From Bacteroidia bacterium (GTDB taxonomy: Bacteria > Bacteroidota > Bacteroidia > J057 > JADKCL01): a stretch of DNA of 64,000 nucleotides. Position numbers and translations under genes: made by a program. This document shows positions 16,859 through 26,634 of this stretch, piece by piece. The stretch lies in contig JACJYV010000004.1 in assembly GCA_020635905.1 (NCBI GenBank), positions 62,001-126,000 of the forward strand, read 5' to 3'. Position 1 is the stretch's first letter. Every line of letters begins with the position of its first letter. The notes below the pieces were generated by a model, which saw nothing but the letters and a program-made list of their open reading frames with translations, ran no database searches and was not told the DNA's origin.

Positions 16859-17236
16859 CTATCCCGCAAACGCAGCCAGGATCATCAAAGCCAGCAAAGT
16901 CAGGAAAGCCAGGGGAAAGGCAAACATGTAAAAACGGGTAAATGCTCCAATCCGAAGAGCCACTTTCTGAATGGCCGGATGCTCGTACAGCTTTGGAAAT
17001 TCTTCGTAATTGGGCACGGCGTTGAAAACATAGGCCAGGGAGGACAACCGCAGGATAAATGGAAACAGTTTGACTTGCACCAAAGACGGATCCTCATTCT
17101 TTTCTACTGCTTCGTGCATCAGTTGCAGCAGGCGTTTTTGTCGGGCAAACAGATTCAGACTGATTCCCAGCAAAGCCATGCCGCCAAAGATCACGGAAAA
17201 CAGGATGGGGATGAAATTTGCGGTGAAGAATGCCAT
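16859..17236 (-). CDS. Small integral membrane protein, unknown function
   Basis: About 125 residues from the ATG at 17236. A hydrophobic segment, FFTANFIPILFSVIFGGMAL, lies at the N-terminus and a second, FYMFAFPLAFLTLLALMILA, at the C-terminus, enclosing a soluble stretch with RQKRLLQLMHEAVEKNED. That pattern predicts two membrane helices. A longer in-frame start exists at 17284 (16 more residues); I prefer 17236 because it places the membrane helix near the N-terminus and stays clear of the terminator. I recognise no family. It lies downstream of the giant PKD gene on the same strand but behind that gene's terminator, so it may have its own promoter. Confidence 0.6.
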   Translation of the reverse strand: MAFFTANFIPILFSVIFGGMALLGISLNLFARQKRLLQLMHEAVEKNEDPSLVQVKLFPFILRLSSLAYVFNAVPNYEEFPKLYEHPAIQKVALRIGAFTRFYMFAFPLAFLTLLALMILAAFAG

Positions 17237-17282
17237 GCCTGCAATTAACGAAGAATGCCTCTTTGCCGGGCCATTCAGGAGC

Positions 17283-17316
17283 AAAAAAAATCCCCTGTCC
17301 GCAAGAACAGGGGATT
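17283..17316 (-). terminator. Intrinsic terminator of the giant PKD gene
   Basis: On the minus strand a perfect 10-bp stem, AATCCCCTGT / ACAGGGGATT (17307-17316 with 17289-17298), with an 8-nt loop, is followed by eight T residues (17283-17290, partly overlapping the stem). It lies 22 bp beyond the stop codon of the PKD gene and is a textbook rho-independent terminator. Confidence 0.9.
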
Positions 17317-17337
17317 GATTATTTCAGGAGATCAGGA

Positions 17338-20300
17338 TCAACGCATCAGATTGATGCGCTTCACCAGGCGTCCGTCGTCGGTGCGAACCTCGATCAGGTA
17401 AACCCCGTCGGCGAGGTCTTCCAGGTTGAAGGAAATCCGGTCGCGGTGGGCCTGTGATACCGCGGTTGAGCGCAGTTCCTGTCCGAGCAGGCTCACCACC
17501 CTGACATTCAGGTCGCGGGGCTGGTCGAGTTCAAACTGAACAAATACCTCTCCCCGGGTCGGGTTGGGGAATACTGAGATCATGTAATCCAGCAGAGCCG
17601 GATCCACCGCGATGAAGGTATCCACCTCCACAGAGTCACAGAAAGTGCTGATGCCGCAGGAGTCAGTCACGTCGAGACATACCTGGTAAGTGCCCAGCGA
17701 AGCGTAGGAGTGAGTCGGATTTTGCACAGAGGCAAGGTTTCCATCCCCAAAATTCCATTTCCAGCTGAAGATACCCGTGCCCGTCGAAAGGTCGGTAAAG
17801 GTGGCATTCTGTCCGGTGGTGGTGAAGCTGAAGTCAGCTGCCGGAGGAGGACAGATGATGGAAATGGTCTGACACAGGGTGTCGCTGCCGCAGGAATCAT
17901 TCACGATCAGACAAACCGTGTAGCTGCCTGCACTGGAATACGTATGGGTCGGGTTTTGCAGGGCGGAGGTTGATCCGTCTCCAAAGTCCCAGGCCCAGCT
18001 GATGATGGAGGTACCCGTGGTGCTCAGATCGGTAAAGGTACTGGTCAGCAGACTGGTGGAGCTTGACCAGGCCGCAACCGGGTTGGGGCAGGTAATGGTC
18101 ACCGACTTGCAAACTGTATCCATTCCGCAGGAATCAGATACCACCAGACAAACCGTGTAGGTGCCGGCGGTGGCGTAGGTGTGCGAAGGATTCGTGAAAG
18201 CTGAAGTTCCACCGTCTCCAAAATCCCAGCTCCAGGAGGAAATGGTATTGCTGGAAGTGGAGGCATCCGTGAAGTTTGCGCTGAACAGGCTGGTGGTGAA
18301 AGTAAAGTCAGCACCGGGAGGATTACAGGTAATCACCACACTCTGGCAGGAAGAATCCGTACCGCAAATGTCCGTAACCGTGAGGCAAACCGTATAGGTG
18401 CCTGCGCTGGTGTAGGTATGGGTGGGATTCTGCGCCGAAGAGCTGTTTCCGTCCCCAAAGTCCCAGACCCAGGCCGAAATGGTGTTGCTGCTGACGGTAG
18501 CGTCGGTAAAGCTGGCCGTAAACAGGTTGGAAGTAACCGAGAAGTTTACGGAAGGCGGATTACAGGTAATCACTACCGACTTACAGGTCGAATCCGTACC
18601 GCAAAGGTCGGTTACCGTGAGGCAGACGGTGTAGGTGCCCCCGGTCGCATAGGTATGGGTGGGGCTTTGCAGGGTCGAGCTGTTGCCATCCCCAAAATCC
18701 CACAACCAGCTGCTGATGGTGCTGCTGCTGGTGGAGGCATCCGTAAAGGTTGCGGTCAGCAGGGTGGAGGTGAAGGTAAAATCAGCTGAAGGAGGATTAC
18801 AGGTAATCACCACCGACTTACAGGAAGAATCCGTGCCGCACAAGTCAGTCACCGTGAGGCAAACCGTGTAGGTGCCCGCGGAGGCATAGGTATGGGTGGG
18901 GCTCTGAGTGGTGCTGGAGTTACCGTCGCCAAAATCCCACAACCAGGAGCTGATGGTGCTGCTGCTGGTGGATGCATCCGTAAAGGTTGCGGTCAGCAGG
19001 GTGGAGGTGGAAGTAAAGTTGGCCGAGGGCGGATTACAGGTAATCACCACTGACTTACAGGTAGAGTCCGTGCCACACAGGTCGGTTACCGTCAGACAGA
19101 CGGTGTAGGTTCCGGCCGTAGCATAGGAATGGGTGGGGTTTTGCTGGGTGGAAGAGTTACCGTCGCCAAAATCCCACAACCAGGAAGTGATGGTATTGCT
19201 GCTGGTGGAGGCATCCGTGAAGGTGGCAGTCAGCAGGGTGGAGGTTGAAGTAAAGTTAACCGAAGGCGGATTACAGGTAATCACCACGGACTTACAGGCC
19301 GAATCTGTACCACACAGGTCGCTTACCGTGAGGCAAACCGTATAGGTGCCGCCGCTGGCGTAAACATGGGTGGGGTTCTGCAGGGTCGAGGTATTGCCAT
19401 CGCCAAAGTCCCACAGCCAGGAGCTGATGGTGCTGCTGCTGGTGGATGCATCCGTAAAGGAGGCGGTCAGCAGGGTGGAGGTGGAGGAGAAATTGGCAGA
19501 GGGAGGATTACAGGTAATCACCAAAGAACTGCAGCTGGAATCCGTTCCACAGGCATCGGTGACCGTGAGGCACACCGTATAGGTACCGGCCGCCGCATAG
19601 GTGTGGCCGGGGTTCTGCTGGGTGGAAGTGTTTCCGTCCCCAAAATCCCACAACCAGCCCGTGATGGTATTGCTGCTGGTGGATCCGTCGGTGAAGGATG
19701 CGGTCAGCAGGGTGGAGGAGGAAGTGAAACTGGCCGAAGGAGGCACACAGGTGATCACCACGCTGGCGCAGGTCGAATCTGTTCCACATGCATCTGTCAC
19801 CGTAAGACACACCGTGTAGGTACCGGGAGCGCCATAGGTATGGGTGGGGTTTTGCTGGGTGGAAGTATTTCCGTCCCCAAAATCCCACAGCCAGCCAGTG
19901 ATGGTGCTGTTGGAGGTGGAAGCGTCTGTAAATACAGCCGTCAGCAGGGTGGAAGTGGAGGTGAAGGCTGCGGTCGGACCGCCCGTAATGGTAACGATCG
20001 TGTCGGCAAAGCAACCCGTGGTCCAGCCAAACAGGGTATCCGAAAGGGTAACTGCATAGGTATTGGGCACCACGTAGGTATGGTTGGTATCAACTGCATT
20101 CACCGCCGAAGTCGCATCTCCAAAATCCCAGATAAAGGAAAGTTTGGTCTGGTTGAAGAACTCAGCACGGTTGTACATACGATCAAAGAAGACCGGGCTG
20201 CTCAGGTTGGTCATGCTCACGTTCGTATTGGGCGACGAGATACAGGCCGGGTTGAGGGTAAGGTCTGCGTGGAGGTCGTAATTCACGATGGGATGGAAAA

Positions 20301-23300
20301 TGGCATCCATGTCAGCCGGATTTCCGCCCACATTCACATTATAGCTGCGGGTCCAGTTGCCAAACAGGTTATAGCTGGTCAGCCATTCACCCTGGCCATC
20401 ATTGGCGAGGTAATCGGAGAATACCACGCTCATATTGGTGGCCGAAAGGTTATTCAGGACCACCACGTAGGGAGCATTTACCGTAACCGCGGTGGGGAAT
20501 ATGGCAACTTCCCGCAGCACACCAAAGGGACCGGTGGAAGAATCCACGGAAACAATGGTGGTGGCCAGAGCTGCACCGGCAGGCATCGAGTCGGGACCAG
20601 CCAGGAATATCTGACAGGTAACGTTCAGGTTGGGAACTCCCACGGCATTGGCAAAGAATTCAAACCCTTCGATGGTCAGGGGCTGGGGTGCATTGAAATA
20701 CTGGGCTACTGACTGGGCCGAGGTCGCATTATTGATGGACAGGCCGATAAAGCCCGTTCCCTTGGCAAAGGTGTATTGCACCGTATCCGGTCCGCAGAGT
20801 CCGCCGCCCACACCCAGGGTTACCGTCACCGGCATACACAGGGTGTCAGAACAGGTGGCATTGGAAGCTACCAGACAAACGGTGTAGTTACCCGCAGCGC
20901 TGTAGGTATGAGAAGGATTCTGAACGGTGGAAGTGTTGCCATCCCCAAAATCCCAGTCCCAGCTGGTGGGTGAGCCAGTGGAGGCGTCGGTGAAATTGGC
21001 CTGCAGCAATACCGTGTTGACGGTAAATCCTGCATTGGGGCCGGGAGTAATGTTCGCGAAGGTATCTGCGGAGCAGAAGCTGGTCCAGCCAAACAGGGTA
21101 TCAGCCAGGGTGCTGAAGAAAGGACCAGTGGTTGCATAAGTGTGGGAAGTATCCACTGCATTTCCCTGACCACTTCCATCGCCAAAATTCCAGGTGAAGG
21201 ACAATTCCGGCTGGCCGATAAACTGAGCCACATTGTACATGCGGTCAAAGAATACCGGGCTGGAAAGGTTGTTGAAGGTCACCAGGGTGTTGGGGCTGGA
21301 GAGGCAGGAAGGACTGTAATTATAATTGGCCGTCAGGCTGTATCCCACCACCGGGTGGAAAATTACGTCCATATCTGCCACAAATCCGCCGATGGTCACC
21401 CCATAGCTGCGGAGCCAGTTACCCCCAATGTTGAAGCTGGCCAGGAATTCGCCTGCACCGTCATTGGTCGCGTAGTTATTGAATACCACGTTGACATTAT
21501 TGGCGGTGTTATTGGTCAGTACGAGTACATAAGGAGCTGTAACCGTTACCGGGGCTCCAAAAGGAGCGAATTCGCGCAGCACGCCGAGCGGACCATTGAG
21601 CGAATCCACGGTTACGGTAGCGGAGGCCAGGGCTGCGCCCACCGGCATGGAGTCAGGACCGGCCAGGTACAGTTCGCAGGTCACGTTGGCCGTGGGCAGG
21701 GTCACTGAGCGGGCAAAAAACTCAAAACCGGTCAGGGTAATGGGTTGGGGCGCATTGAAATACTGGCTTACCGAGGCAGCCGAAGTGGCATTATTGATGG
21801 ACAGGAATACCAGGCCGGTAGCCTTATTGAAGGTATATTGCACCGTGTCGGGGCCACACAGACCTCCAGGCAGACCGCCTACGGTCAGCAGCTGGCAGAT
21901 TGAATCTGCACAAAGTCCGTTGGAAACGGTCAGACATACCAGGTAGCTGCCGGGAGTTGCATAAGTATGGGAAGGATTCTGGGTGGTGGATGTGTTTCCG
22001 TCCCCGAAATTCCAGTTCCAGCTGGTGGGCGTACCGCCGGATGCATCCGTGAAGGTAGCCACCAGGCCGCTTACGCTCTGGTTGAAGCTGGCAGAAGGAC
22101 CGGGATTAATCGCAAAGGAGGTGTCCGTGGTACAGAAAGAAGTCCAGCCAAACAGGGTGTCAGTCAGGCTGCTGGTGAATGGGCCTACAGTCAGGTAGGT
22201 ATGGGTGGTGTCCACCGCATTACCCTGGTTGCTACCGTCACCAAAATTCCAGGTGAAGGACAATTCGGGCTGACCAATGAACTGAGCCACGTTATACATG
22301 CGGTCAAAGAATACCGGGCTGCTCTGGTTGGTGAAGCTCACCACCGTGGAGGGGCCGGGCAGACAGGTGGGGCTGATCTGGTAATCGCTTACGATGTTAT
22401 AACCCACCAGCGGATTGAAAATGGCGTCGAGGTCAGCCGGCAAACCACCAACCGTGATTCCATAGCTGCGAACCCAGTTTCCACCGAGGTTGAAGCTGGA
22501 AAGCCATTCCATGCCGCCATCGCCCGTGGTGTAGTCATTGAATACCAGGTTGACGTTATTGGCCGTGTTATTGCTCAGGACCAGTACGTAGGGGGCTGAA
22601 ACAGTAACGGGTGAGCCAAAAGCGGCAAATTCGCGCAGCACACCCAGCGGACCGTTGAGAGAATCCACCGTTACGGTGGCAGTGGCCAGGGCTGCACCTG
22701 CCGGCATGGAGTCGGGACCAGCCAGGAATACCTGACAGGTCACGTTCACGCTGGGCAGGGTGGTGGAACGGGCAAAGAATTCAAATCCGTAAATGTCCAG
22801 CGGCTGGGGAGCGTTGAAGTACTGGCTCACCGCGAGTGCGGAGGATACGTTATTGATACCCAGGAACACCAGACCGTTGGCCTTGTTCAGGGTGTATTTT
22901 ACCGAGTCAGGTCCGCAGGTGGCCAGCGGGGTGGTACTCACGGTGACCGGCAGACAGAGGGTGTCGTCGCAGGTGGTATTGGAAACAATCAAACAGGTGG
23001 TATAGGTACCGGGAGCTGCGTAGGTGTGGGAAGGATTCTGGGTGGTGGAAGTGTTTCCGTCCCCGAAATCCCAGGCCCAGGTGCTGGGGCTGCCGGTGGA
23101 AAGATCCGTAAAGGTGGCCTGCAGACCGGAGGTAACCTGAGAGAAGTTGGCCCCGGGCCCGGCCTTCAGTTGCACGCTGGTGTCAATATTACAGAAGGAA
23201 GTCCAGCCAAACAGGGTGTCGCTCAGGGTGGCAGTGAAAGGGCCCGTGGTCAGGTAGGTATGGAAAGTATCCACCGCATTGACCTGGCCGCTGCCATCTC

Positions 23301-25851
23301 CAAAATTCCAGGTAAAAGAAGCTTTCGTCTGACCTATGAACTCAGCCACGTTATACATGCGATCAAAAAAGATCGGGCTCGACTGGTTGGTAAAGGTCAC
23401 CAGGGAGTTGGGCGCAGTCAGACAGCCGGGATTCAGGCTAAAGCTGGATTGAATGGTATAGGAAACGATCGGGTGGAAAATGGCATCCATATCCGCCGGA
23501 TTTCCCCCAATGCTCACACTGTAGCTGCGCAGCCAGTTGCCCCCGATGTTGAAGTCGGCCAGCCATTCCTGGGCACCGTCGCCTACGGTATAATCGTCGA
23601 AGACCAGGGCCACGTTATTGGCAGAGTTATTGGTCATTACCACGATATAGGGCGCATTCAGAGTCAGCGGAGTGGAGAAGGTGGCTACTTCGCGCAACAC
23701 ACCCAGGGGACCGTTGAGTGAATCCACCGCCACAGTGGCCGTGGCCAGAGCCGCCCCAAAGGGGAGGGAGTCCGCACCGGCCAGGAATACCTGACAGGTC
23801 ACGTTGACGCTGGGCAGGGTGGTGGCGCGGGCAAAGAATTCGAACCCGTGGATGGTCAGGGGCTGGGGAGCGTTGAAGTATTGCCCGACCGAGGCCGCCG
23901 AGGTGGCGTTATTGATCGACAGGAACAACAGTCCGGAAGCCTTATTGAAGGTATATTGTACCGTATCAGGTCCGCAGCTGCCGTTGCTCACCGCATTGCT
24001 TACGGTCACAAACTGGCACAGGGTATCGGCACAATTGCCGTTGCTGGTAGCCAGGCAGGCCAGGTAAGTGCCGGGGGCGGAATAGGTATGGTTGGGATTC
24101 TGCTGGGTGGAGGTATTGCCATCCCCAAAATTCCATGACCAGGAAGTAGCACCACTGGAAGCATCCGTGAAGGAAGCGGTAAGTGCGCTGGTGCTGAAGG
24201 TAAAGGAATTGGAAGGAGCTGCAAAGATTGAAAGGGGCAGTCTCACCACATCACTGAAGGTGGTCGGGGTGGAAAAGACCACTGTATAACCCGTGTAGGC
24301 AATGGTTACGGAGTCAGTAGGCAAAGTGGGAGTCGTGGGAACCCCCGAAATGCTGATACAGCCATAACCCAGGCCGCTGGGTACTCCCGGATAGGTGCAG
24401 GAAGGAACACCGCATTGCCAGCTCAGACCGGCAGGCAGGGTGAAAACACTGTCGATCCTCACCGAGTCGATCACCAGGGTAACCGGGAAGGGATTGCTAA
24501 CCGTGGTGTCGTGGGGGTAAGCGAAGGATATGGTGGTCGCATAGGGCTCACCCACACAGCCCGAAGGCAGGGGATTGGGTCCAAACTGGAAAGCCGAAAG
24601 GCTGGAGTCAGGAGTACAGGAGGAAGGAGCAGATACGGTCACCGTTTTGCAGGTGGTGTCCGGGCAGGCGCCTTGTGAAGAGATCAGGCAGACCGTAAAG
24701 GTGCTGCCAATGGCGTAGGTATGAACAGGATTTTGCAGGGTAGAGGTATTTCCGTCCCCAAAATCCCACATCCATTGGGTGGGGCTGCCTATGCTTGCAT
24801 CGGTAAAGGTGGCAGTGAGGCCGGAAGTAGAGGAAAAGAAGTTGGAGTTAACCCCTGAAGCCAGCACTTTGGAAGTATCATGGGTGCAGAAGGAAGTCCA
24901 GCCAAAGATGGTGTCGGTCAGGTTTACGAGGAAGGGACCGGCGGTGCCGTAGGTATGGTTGGTGTCCACCGCATTCACGGCAGGACTGGCGTCTCCAAAG
25001 CTCCAGGTGGAGGACAATTTGGGTGCACCCAGAAATTCGGCCACGTTGTACATGCGGTCATACAGTACCGGGCTCGACATATTGGTAAAGGTAACGTTGC
25101 TGAATGGACCGGCCAGACAGGCAGGGTTGTGGGCAAAGTCTGCCGTGAGGGAATAAGTCACCACGGGGCTGAAGATGGCATCAAAGTCGGCGGGAAAGCC
25201 GCCCAGGGTGAGGCCGTAGCTGCGTACCCAGTTGCCGCCCAGGTTGAAGCTGGAGAGAAATTCTCCACCTCCGTCAGCCGCAGAATAATCGTTGAAAACA
25301 ATGTCCACTTCGGTGGAGGTGGAATTGCTCAGGACCACCACGTAGGGCGCGTTTACGGTCAATGGAACCGCAAAGGCGGCATACTCGCGGTAAACACCCA
25401 GGGGGCCGTTGTTGGAGTCAACCGCGACCACGGCCGAGGCCAGTACTGCCCCGGTGGGCATGGAGTCGGGGCCGGCCAGAAAAACCTGGCAGACCACGTT
25501 GGCCGAAGCCACGTTATTACAACGCCCGAAAAACTCATACCCTTCAATGGTGATGGGTTGAGGAGCATTGAAATACTGTGAAACCGCCCCGGCAGAAGTC
25601 AGGTTGTTGATCCCGATGAAGGTCAGACCCGTGGCCTTTTGCAAGGTGTATTTCACCGTATCAGGACCGCATGAAGGGGGCGCAATCAGGCTTTGGGAAG
25701 AGTTGGCCTGGTAAGCCTGCTTCCAGTTGGCGGAAGTGAGAGCGCTTAAATTTACATTCAGATTGCCTGAGAATTGCAATTGGGCGAATGTGATCTGGAA
25801 AGTAAAGAATAAGAGAAGAAGGGAGAATAAGGTTCGTTGACTGAAATTCAT
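17338..25851 (-). CDS. Giant T9SS-secreted PKD-domain protein (2837 aa)
   Basis: The signal peptide is SQRTLFSLLLLFFTFQITFAQ. Five large modules start at about residues 60, 625, 978, 1331 and 1685, each opening CGPDTVxYT and containing QYFNAPQP, FEFFAR, AGPDSMP and one or two PKD domains. Modules 2-5 are 353-354 residues apart; module 1 has an extra ~210 residues. From about 1955 to 2737 run ten PKD domains of 79-80 residues, each with WDFGDGNTST-like and HTYxxxGTYTVCLTV cores and paired cysteines. The C-terminus, from VFPNPTRGEVFVQFELDQ to DGVYLIEVRTDDGRLVKRI, is a type A T9SS sorting domain, so the protein should cross the outer membrane by T9SS and attach to or leave the surface. Polysaccharide binding or adhesion is inferred. 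Near-identity between repeats suggests recent duplication. Confidence 0.92.
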   Translation of the reverse strand: MNFSQRTLFSLLLLFFTFQITFAQLQFSGNLNVNLSALTSANWKQAYQANSSQSLIAPPSCGPDTVKYTLQKATGLTFIGINNLTSAGAVSQYFNAPQPITIEGYEFFGRCNNVASANVVCQVFLAGPDSMPTGAVLASAVVAVDSNNGPLGVYREYAAFAVPLTVNAPYVVVLSNSTSTEVDIVFNDYSAADGGGEFLSSFNLGGNWVRSYGLTLGGFPADFDAIFSPVVTYSLTADFAHNPACLAGPFSNVTFTNMSSPVLYDRMYNVAEFLGAPKLSSTWSFGDASPAVNAVDTNHTYGTAGPFLVNLTDTIFGWTSFCTHDTSKVLASGVNSNFFSSTSGLTATFTDASIGSPTQWMWDFGDGNTSTLQNPVHTYAIGSTFTVCLISSQGACPDTTCKTVTVSAPSSCTPDSSLSAFQFGPNPLPSGCVGEPYATTISFAYPHDTTVSNPFPVTLVIDSVRIDSVFTLPAGLSWQCGVPSCTYPGVPSGLGYGCISISGVPTTPTLPTDSVTIAYTGYTVVFSTPTTFSDVVRLPLSIFAAPSNSFTFSTSALTASFTDASSGATSWSWNFGDGNTSTQQNPNHTYSAPGTYLACLATSNGNCADTLCQFVTVSNAVSNGSCGPDTVQYTFNKASGLLFLSINNATSAASVGQYFNAPQPLTIHGFEFFARATTLPSVNVTCQVFLAGADSLPFGAALATATVAVDSLNGPLGVLREVATFSTPLTLNAPYIVVMTNNSANNVALVFDDYTVGDGAQEWLADFNIGGNWLRSYSVSIGGNPADMDAIFHPIVSYTIQSSFSLNPGCLTAPNSLVTFTNQSSPIFFDRMYNVAEFIGQTKASFTWNFGDGSGQVNAVDTFHTYLTTGPFTATLSDTLFGWTSFCNIDTSVQLKAGPGANFSQVTSGLQATFTDLSTGSPSTWAWDFGDGNTSTTQNPSHTYAAPGTYTTCLIVSNTTCDDTLCLPVTVSTTPLATCGPDSVKYTLNKANGLVFLGINNVSSALAVSQYFNAPQPLDIYGFEFFARSTTLPSVNVTCQVFLAGPDSMPAGAALATATVTVDSLNGPLGVLREFAAFGSPVTVSAPYVLVLSNNTANNVNLVFNDYTTGDGGMEWLSSFNLGGNWVRSYGITVGGLPADLDAIFNPLVGYNIVSDYQISPTCLPGPSTVVSFTNQSSPVFFDRMYNVAQFIGQPELSFTWNFGDGSNQGNAVDTTHTYLTVGPFTSSLTDTLFGWTSFCTTDTSFAINPGPSASFNQSVSGLVATFTDASGGTPTSWNWNFGDGNTSTTQNPSHTYATPGSYLVCLTVSNGLCADSICQLLTVGGLPGGLCGPDTVQYTFNKATGLVFLSINNATSAASVSQYFNAPQPITLTGFEFFARSVTLPTANVTCELYLAGPDSMPVGAALASATVTVDSLNGPLGVLREFAPFGAPVTVTAPYVLVLTNNTANNVNVVFNNYATNDGAGEFLASFNIGGNWLRSYGVTIGGFVADMDVIFHPVVGYSLTANYNYSPSCLSSPNTLVTFNNLSSPVFFDRMYNVAQFIGQPELSFTWNFGDGSGQGNAVDTSHTYATTGPFFSTLADTLFGWTSFCSADTFANITPGPNAGFTVNTVLLQANFTDASTGSPTSWDWDFGDGNTSTVQNPSHTYSAAGNYTVCLVASNATCSDTLCMPVTVTLGVGGGLCGPDTVQYTFAKGTGFIGLSINNATSAQSVAQYFNAPQPLTIEGFEFFANAVGVPNLNVTCQIFLAGPDSMPAGAALATTIVSVDSSTGPFGVLREVAIFPTAVTVNAPYVVVLNNLSATNMSVVFSDYLANDGQGEWLTSYNLFGNWTRSYNVNVGGNPADMDAIFHPIVNYDLHADLTLNPACISSPNTNVSMTNLSSPVFFDRMYNRAEFFNQTKLSFIWDFGDATSAVNAVDTNHTYVVPNTYAVTLSDTLFGWTTGCFADTIVTITGGPTAAFTSTSTLLTAVFTDASTSNSTITGWLWDFGDGNTSTQQNPTHTYGAPGTYTVCLTVTDACGTDSTCASVVITCVPPSASFTSSSTLLTASFTDGSTSSNTITGWLWDFGDGNTSTQQNPGHTYAAAGTYTVCLTVTDACGTDSSCSSLVITCNPPSANFSSTSTLLTASFTDASTSSSTISSWLWDFGDGNTSTLQNPTHVYASGGTYTVCLTVSDLCGTDSACKSVVITCNPPSVNFTSTSTLLTATFTDASTSSNTITSWLWDFGDGNSSTQQNPTHSYATAGTYTVCLTVTDLCGTDSTCKSVVITCNPPSANFTSTSTLLTATFTDASTSSSTISSWLWDFGDGNSSTTQSPTHTYASAGTYTVCLTVTDLCGTDSSCKSVVITCNPPSADFTFTSTLLTATFTDASTSSSTISSWLWDFGDGNSSTLQSPTHTYATGGTYTVCLTVTDLCGTDSTCKSVVITCNPPSVNFSVTSNLFTASFTDATVSSNTISAWVWDFGDGNSSSAQNPTHTYTSAGTYTVCLTVTDICGTDSSCQSVVITCNPPGADFTFTTSLFSANFTDASTSSNTISSWSWDFGDGGTSAFTNPSHTYATAGTYTVCLVVSDSCGMDTVCKSVTITCPNPVAAWSSSTSLLTSTFTDLSTTGTSIISWAWDFGDGSTSALQNPTHTYSSAGSYTVCLIVNDSCGSDTLCQTISIICPPPAADFSFTTTGQNATFTDLSTGTGIFSWKWNFGDGNLASVQNPTHSYASLGTYQVCLDVTDSCGISTFCDSVEVDTFIAVDPALLDYMISVFPNPTRGEVFVQFELDQPRDLNVRVVSLLGQELRSTAVSQAHRDRISFNLEDLADGVYLIEVRTDDGRLVKRINLMR

Positions 25852-25873
25852 AACTATCGTTTAATTTATGGCG

Positions 25874-25905
25874 CAAAAGTAGGGATAAGCTTATTCAATC
25901 TCAAA
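25874..25905 (-). promoter_or_regulatory. Bacteroidota-type promoter for the giant PKD gene
   Basis: On the minus strand TTTG (25902-25905) is followed after 20 bp by TACTTTTG (25874-25881), an exact match to the Bacteroidota consensus TAnnTTTG with its -33 TTTG. The -7 element ends 23 bp before the start codon, which leaves a short leader. Confidence 0.75.
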
Positions 25906-25991
25906 GTGAATTGAGAATAATTGGCAGATATGTGGAAAAGATGTATTATTTGTCGGCCATTGGCGAATCAGCTGAAGGATGGGAGTTATTA

Positions 25992-26077
25992 GTTGCGAGC
26001 TACGAGCTACGAGCTACAAGCTACAAGCTTCGAGCTACGAGTTGCGAGTTACCACATGGTGGGGCCTTTGGCCCGGG
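25992..26077. repeat. 7-bp repeat array plus GGGGCC-TTT-GGCCC hairpin module
   Basis: Heptamers GCTACGA, GCTACAA and GCTTCGA run in register for eight units (25992-26050). They are followed by ACATGGTGGGGCCTTTGG and CCCGGG (26054-26077), which can form a GGGGCC/GGCCC hairpin. The same composite (array then hairpin) occurs inverted at 41205-41263. Confidence 0.8.
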
Positions 26078-26487
26078 CTACGAGGGGGAGAGTGACCCAG
26101 GCAGGTGGTAAAACTTTCCTTAAGCTTACGCCAATGTGCAATAGCCCCGAGTGCCGGGGACAGTTCGCCAAAAGGGATTGGAGTTCAAGGGGGAGGTACT
26201 TTCAGGGATAATTTCAGCTCTTCCGGAAAAGGAGTTTATTGAAACCCAAAGTTCGCCCGTTGGAGCCCCTCATTTTGGAAGGCTTGTAACCAAATACACG
26301 ACATTTTGTAAGCATGGGTGCAGCAGAATTTTGCCTATTTTCAAAGAATAATAATCCAATCTATGTCGGTTTGTATTGCTTACCTATGCGAAATCGGGTG
26401 CTGAACTGGTCATGTCGCAAGGTTGCGTAAGGGAAGCCGAAAGGTACCCTCAGGGTAGCTCTGAGCTACCCCAATGGCAGGCCGGAG
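26078..26487. other. Gene-free stretch
   Basis: About 400 bp with no convincing coding frame. The short open frames here have no recognisable signature. A few short GGTACC / GGTAGC motifs at the right end lead into the 22-bp array. Confidence 0.5.
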
Positions 26488-26619
26488 GTACCCTTCAGAT
26501 ACCCCCGGCATAAGTTCCGGCTACCCCCGGGATAAGTTCCGGGTACCCCCGGGATAAGTTCAGGGCAGGCCTGAGATAAGTTCCAGGCAGGGCCAGACTA
26601 AGTTCCGGGTAGTAGCAAG
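26488..26619. repeat. 22-bp repeat array, inverted block (five to six units)
   Basis: The unit is ATAAGTTCCGGGTACCCCCG plus two bases, with the TAAG core at 26510, 26532, 26554, 26576 and 26598, exactly 22 bp apart. It is the reverse complement of the unit of the block that follows. Confidence 0.85.
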
Positions 26620-26634
26620 CTACCTTGGAGGCAG

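Noticed and set aside
17710..25581. Multiple plus-strand frames opposite the PKD gene, up to 448 residues
   Set aside because: They recur with the 237-240-bp PKD period and are antisense shadows.
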